Shown here one piece after another: positions 7,498 through 7,852 of a stretch of DNA of 7,852 nucleotides. Each line of letters begins with the position of its first letter. The stretch's first letter is position 1. The notes below the pieces were generated by a model, which searched no databases, was not told the DNA's origin, and saw only the letters and a list, made by a program, of their open reading frames with translations. Source of the stretch: Opitutia bacterium (lineage in GTDB: Bacteria > Verrucomicrobiota > Verrucomicrobiia > Opitutales > Opitutaceae); the NCBI GenBank assembly GCA_025351035.1, contig JANXWT010000003.1, forward strand, positions 1 through 7,852, given 5' to 3'. A program made the position numbers and the translations under genes.

Positions 7498-7852
7498 TTA
7501 CTCGAAACGCAGGGCCTCGATGGGGTCGAGCGACGCGGCTTTCCATGCCGGATAAAAACCAAAGCCAACGCCAATGCCGGAGCAAACAACCAAACCGATG
7601 AGCGCCCAATCCCAAGGGAACACGGCGGTGGCGTTCAGAAGCAGGGCGACGCCATTGCCGCCCAGCACGCCAAGGAAGATGCCCATGAGACCGCCGGCAA
7701 GGGAAATGGCGACCGCTTCGATCAGGAATTGGATCAGGATGTTTTGCTTGCGCGCGCCGATCGATTTGCGGATGCCGATCTCCTTCGTGCGCTCGGTGAC
7801 GGAGACGAGCATGATGTTCATGATGCCGATTGAGGCCGCCATTAGCGCGATG
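7498..7852 (-). CDS. MacB/FtsX-type ABC transporter permease, C-terminal part (continues beyond the right edge)
   Basis: The frame is open to the window edge (Ile-Ala-Leu before the Met at 7842), so only the last ~117 residues are visible. They cover the end of the FtsX-like permease domain. SIGIMNIMLVSVTERT (residues 4-19 from that Met) is the usual MacB-family segment, with AAS where GG is common. The cytoplasmic coupling segment ERTKEIGIRKSIGA (17-30) contacts the ATPase. Two more membrane segments follow (about 38-62 and 80-98), and the terminal YPAWKAASLDPIEALRFE (97-114) is the normal family end. The stop is TAA at 7498-7500. Relatives act as dimers with a separate or fused ATPase and a periplasmic adaptor, moving peptides, lipoproteins or drugs, or driving periplasmic processes; which applies here cannot be told. 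The TPR-protein gene follows after 15 bp, suggesting one transcript. Confidence 0.94.
   Translation of the reverse strand, partial: IALMAASIGIMNIMLVSVTERTKEIGIRKSIGARKQNILIQFLIEAVAISLAGGLMGIFLGVLGGNGVALLLNATAVFPWDWALIGLVVCSGIGVGFGFYPAWKAASLDPIEALRFE

Overview
The window is GC-rich bacterial chromosome with five protein-coding genes packed almost end to end and no RNA gene, insertion sequence, CRISPR array or prophage that I can see. The coding style (high G/C at third positions, no recognisable Shine-Dalgarno sequence at the three internal starts) and the protein types (large GT-C membrane glycosyltransferases, a membrane-anchored TPR protein beside a MacB-type permease) would fit a Gram-negative such as a member of the Verrucomicrobiota (Opitutales-like). 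That placement is an inference from general impression, not from a marker gene.

Left part (1-5078) is a probable cell-surface glycan or lipid-carrier module. A polytopic GT-C-type protein whose N-terminus lies just outside the window (1-2147, +) faces a class I SAM-dependent methyltransferase (2176-2964, -) tail to tail, with 28 bp between the stops. An 80-bp gap then separates the methyltransferase from a divergently transcribed second GT-C protein of the phospholipid-carrier-dependent (GT39/ArnT/PMT-like) type (3045-5078, +). Both membrane proteins carry the acidic motif just after their first membrane segment that marks enzymes using polyprenyl-phosphate sugars outside the cytoplasmic membrane. 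The methyltransferase would work in the cytoplasm, perhaps on a precursor or on an unrelated small molecule.

Right part (5104-7852) is a leftward operon: the C-terminal end of a MacB/FtsX-type ABC transporter permease (7498-7852, running off the right edge) followed after 15 bp by a 792-residue single-pass membrane protein built of TPR-like helical repeats (5104-7482). This operon converges on the second glycosyltransferase with 25 bp between the stops. The close spacing suggests the TPR protein is co-expressed with the transporter, but its function is not known.

The most useful follow-ups are the uncharacterised TPR protein with its alanine-rich central linker and its possible partnership with the ABC transporter, and the pairing of two dissimilar GT-C proteins around an inverted methyltransferase gene.
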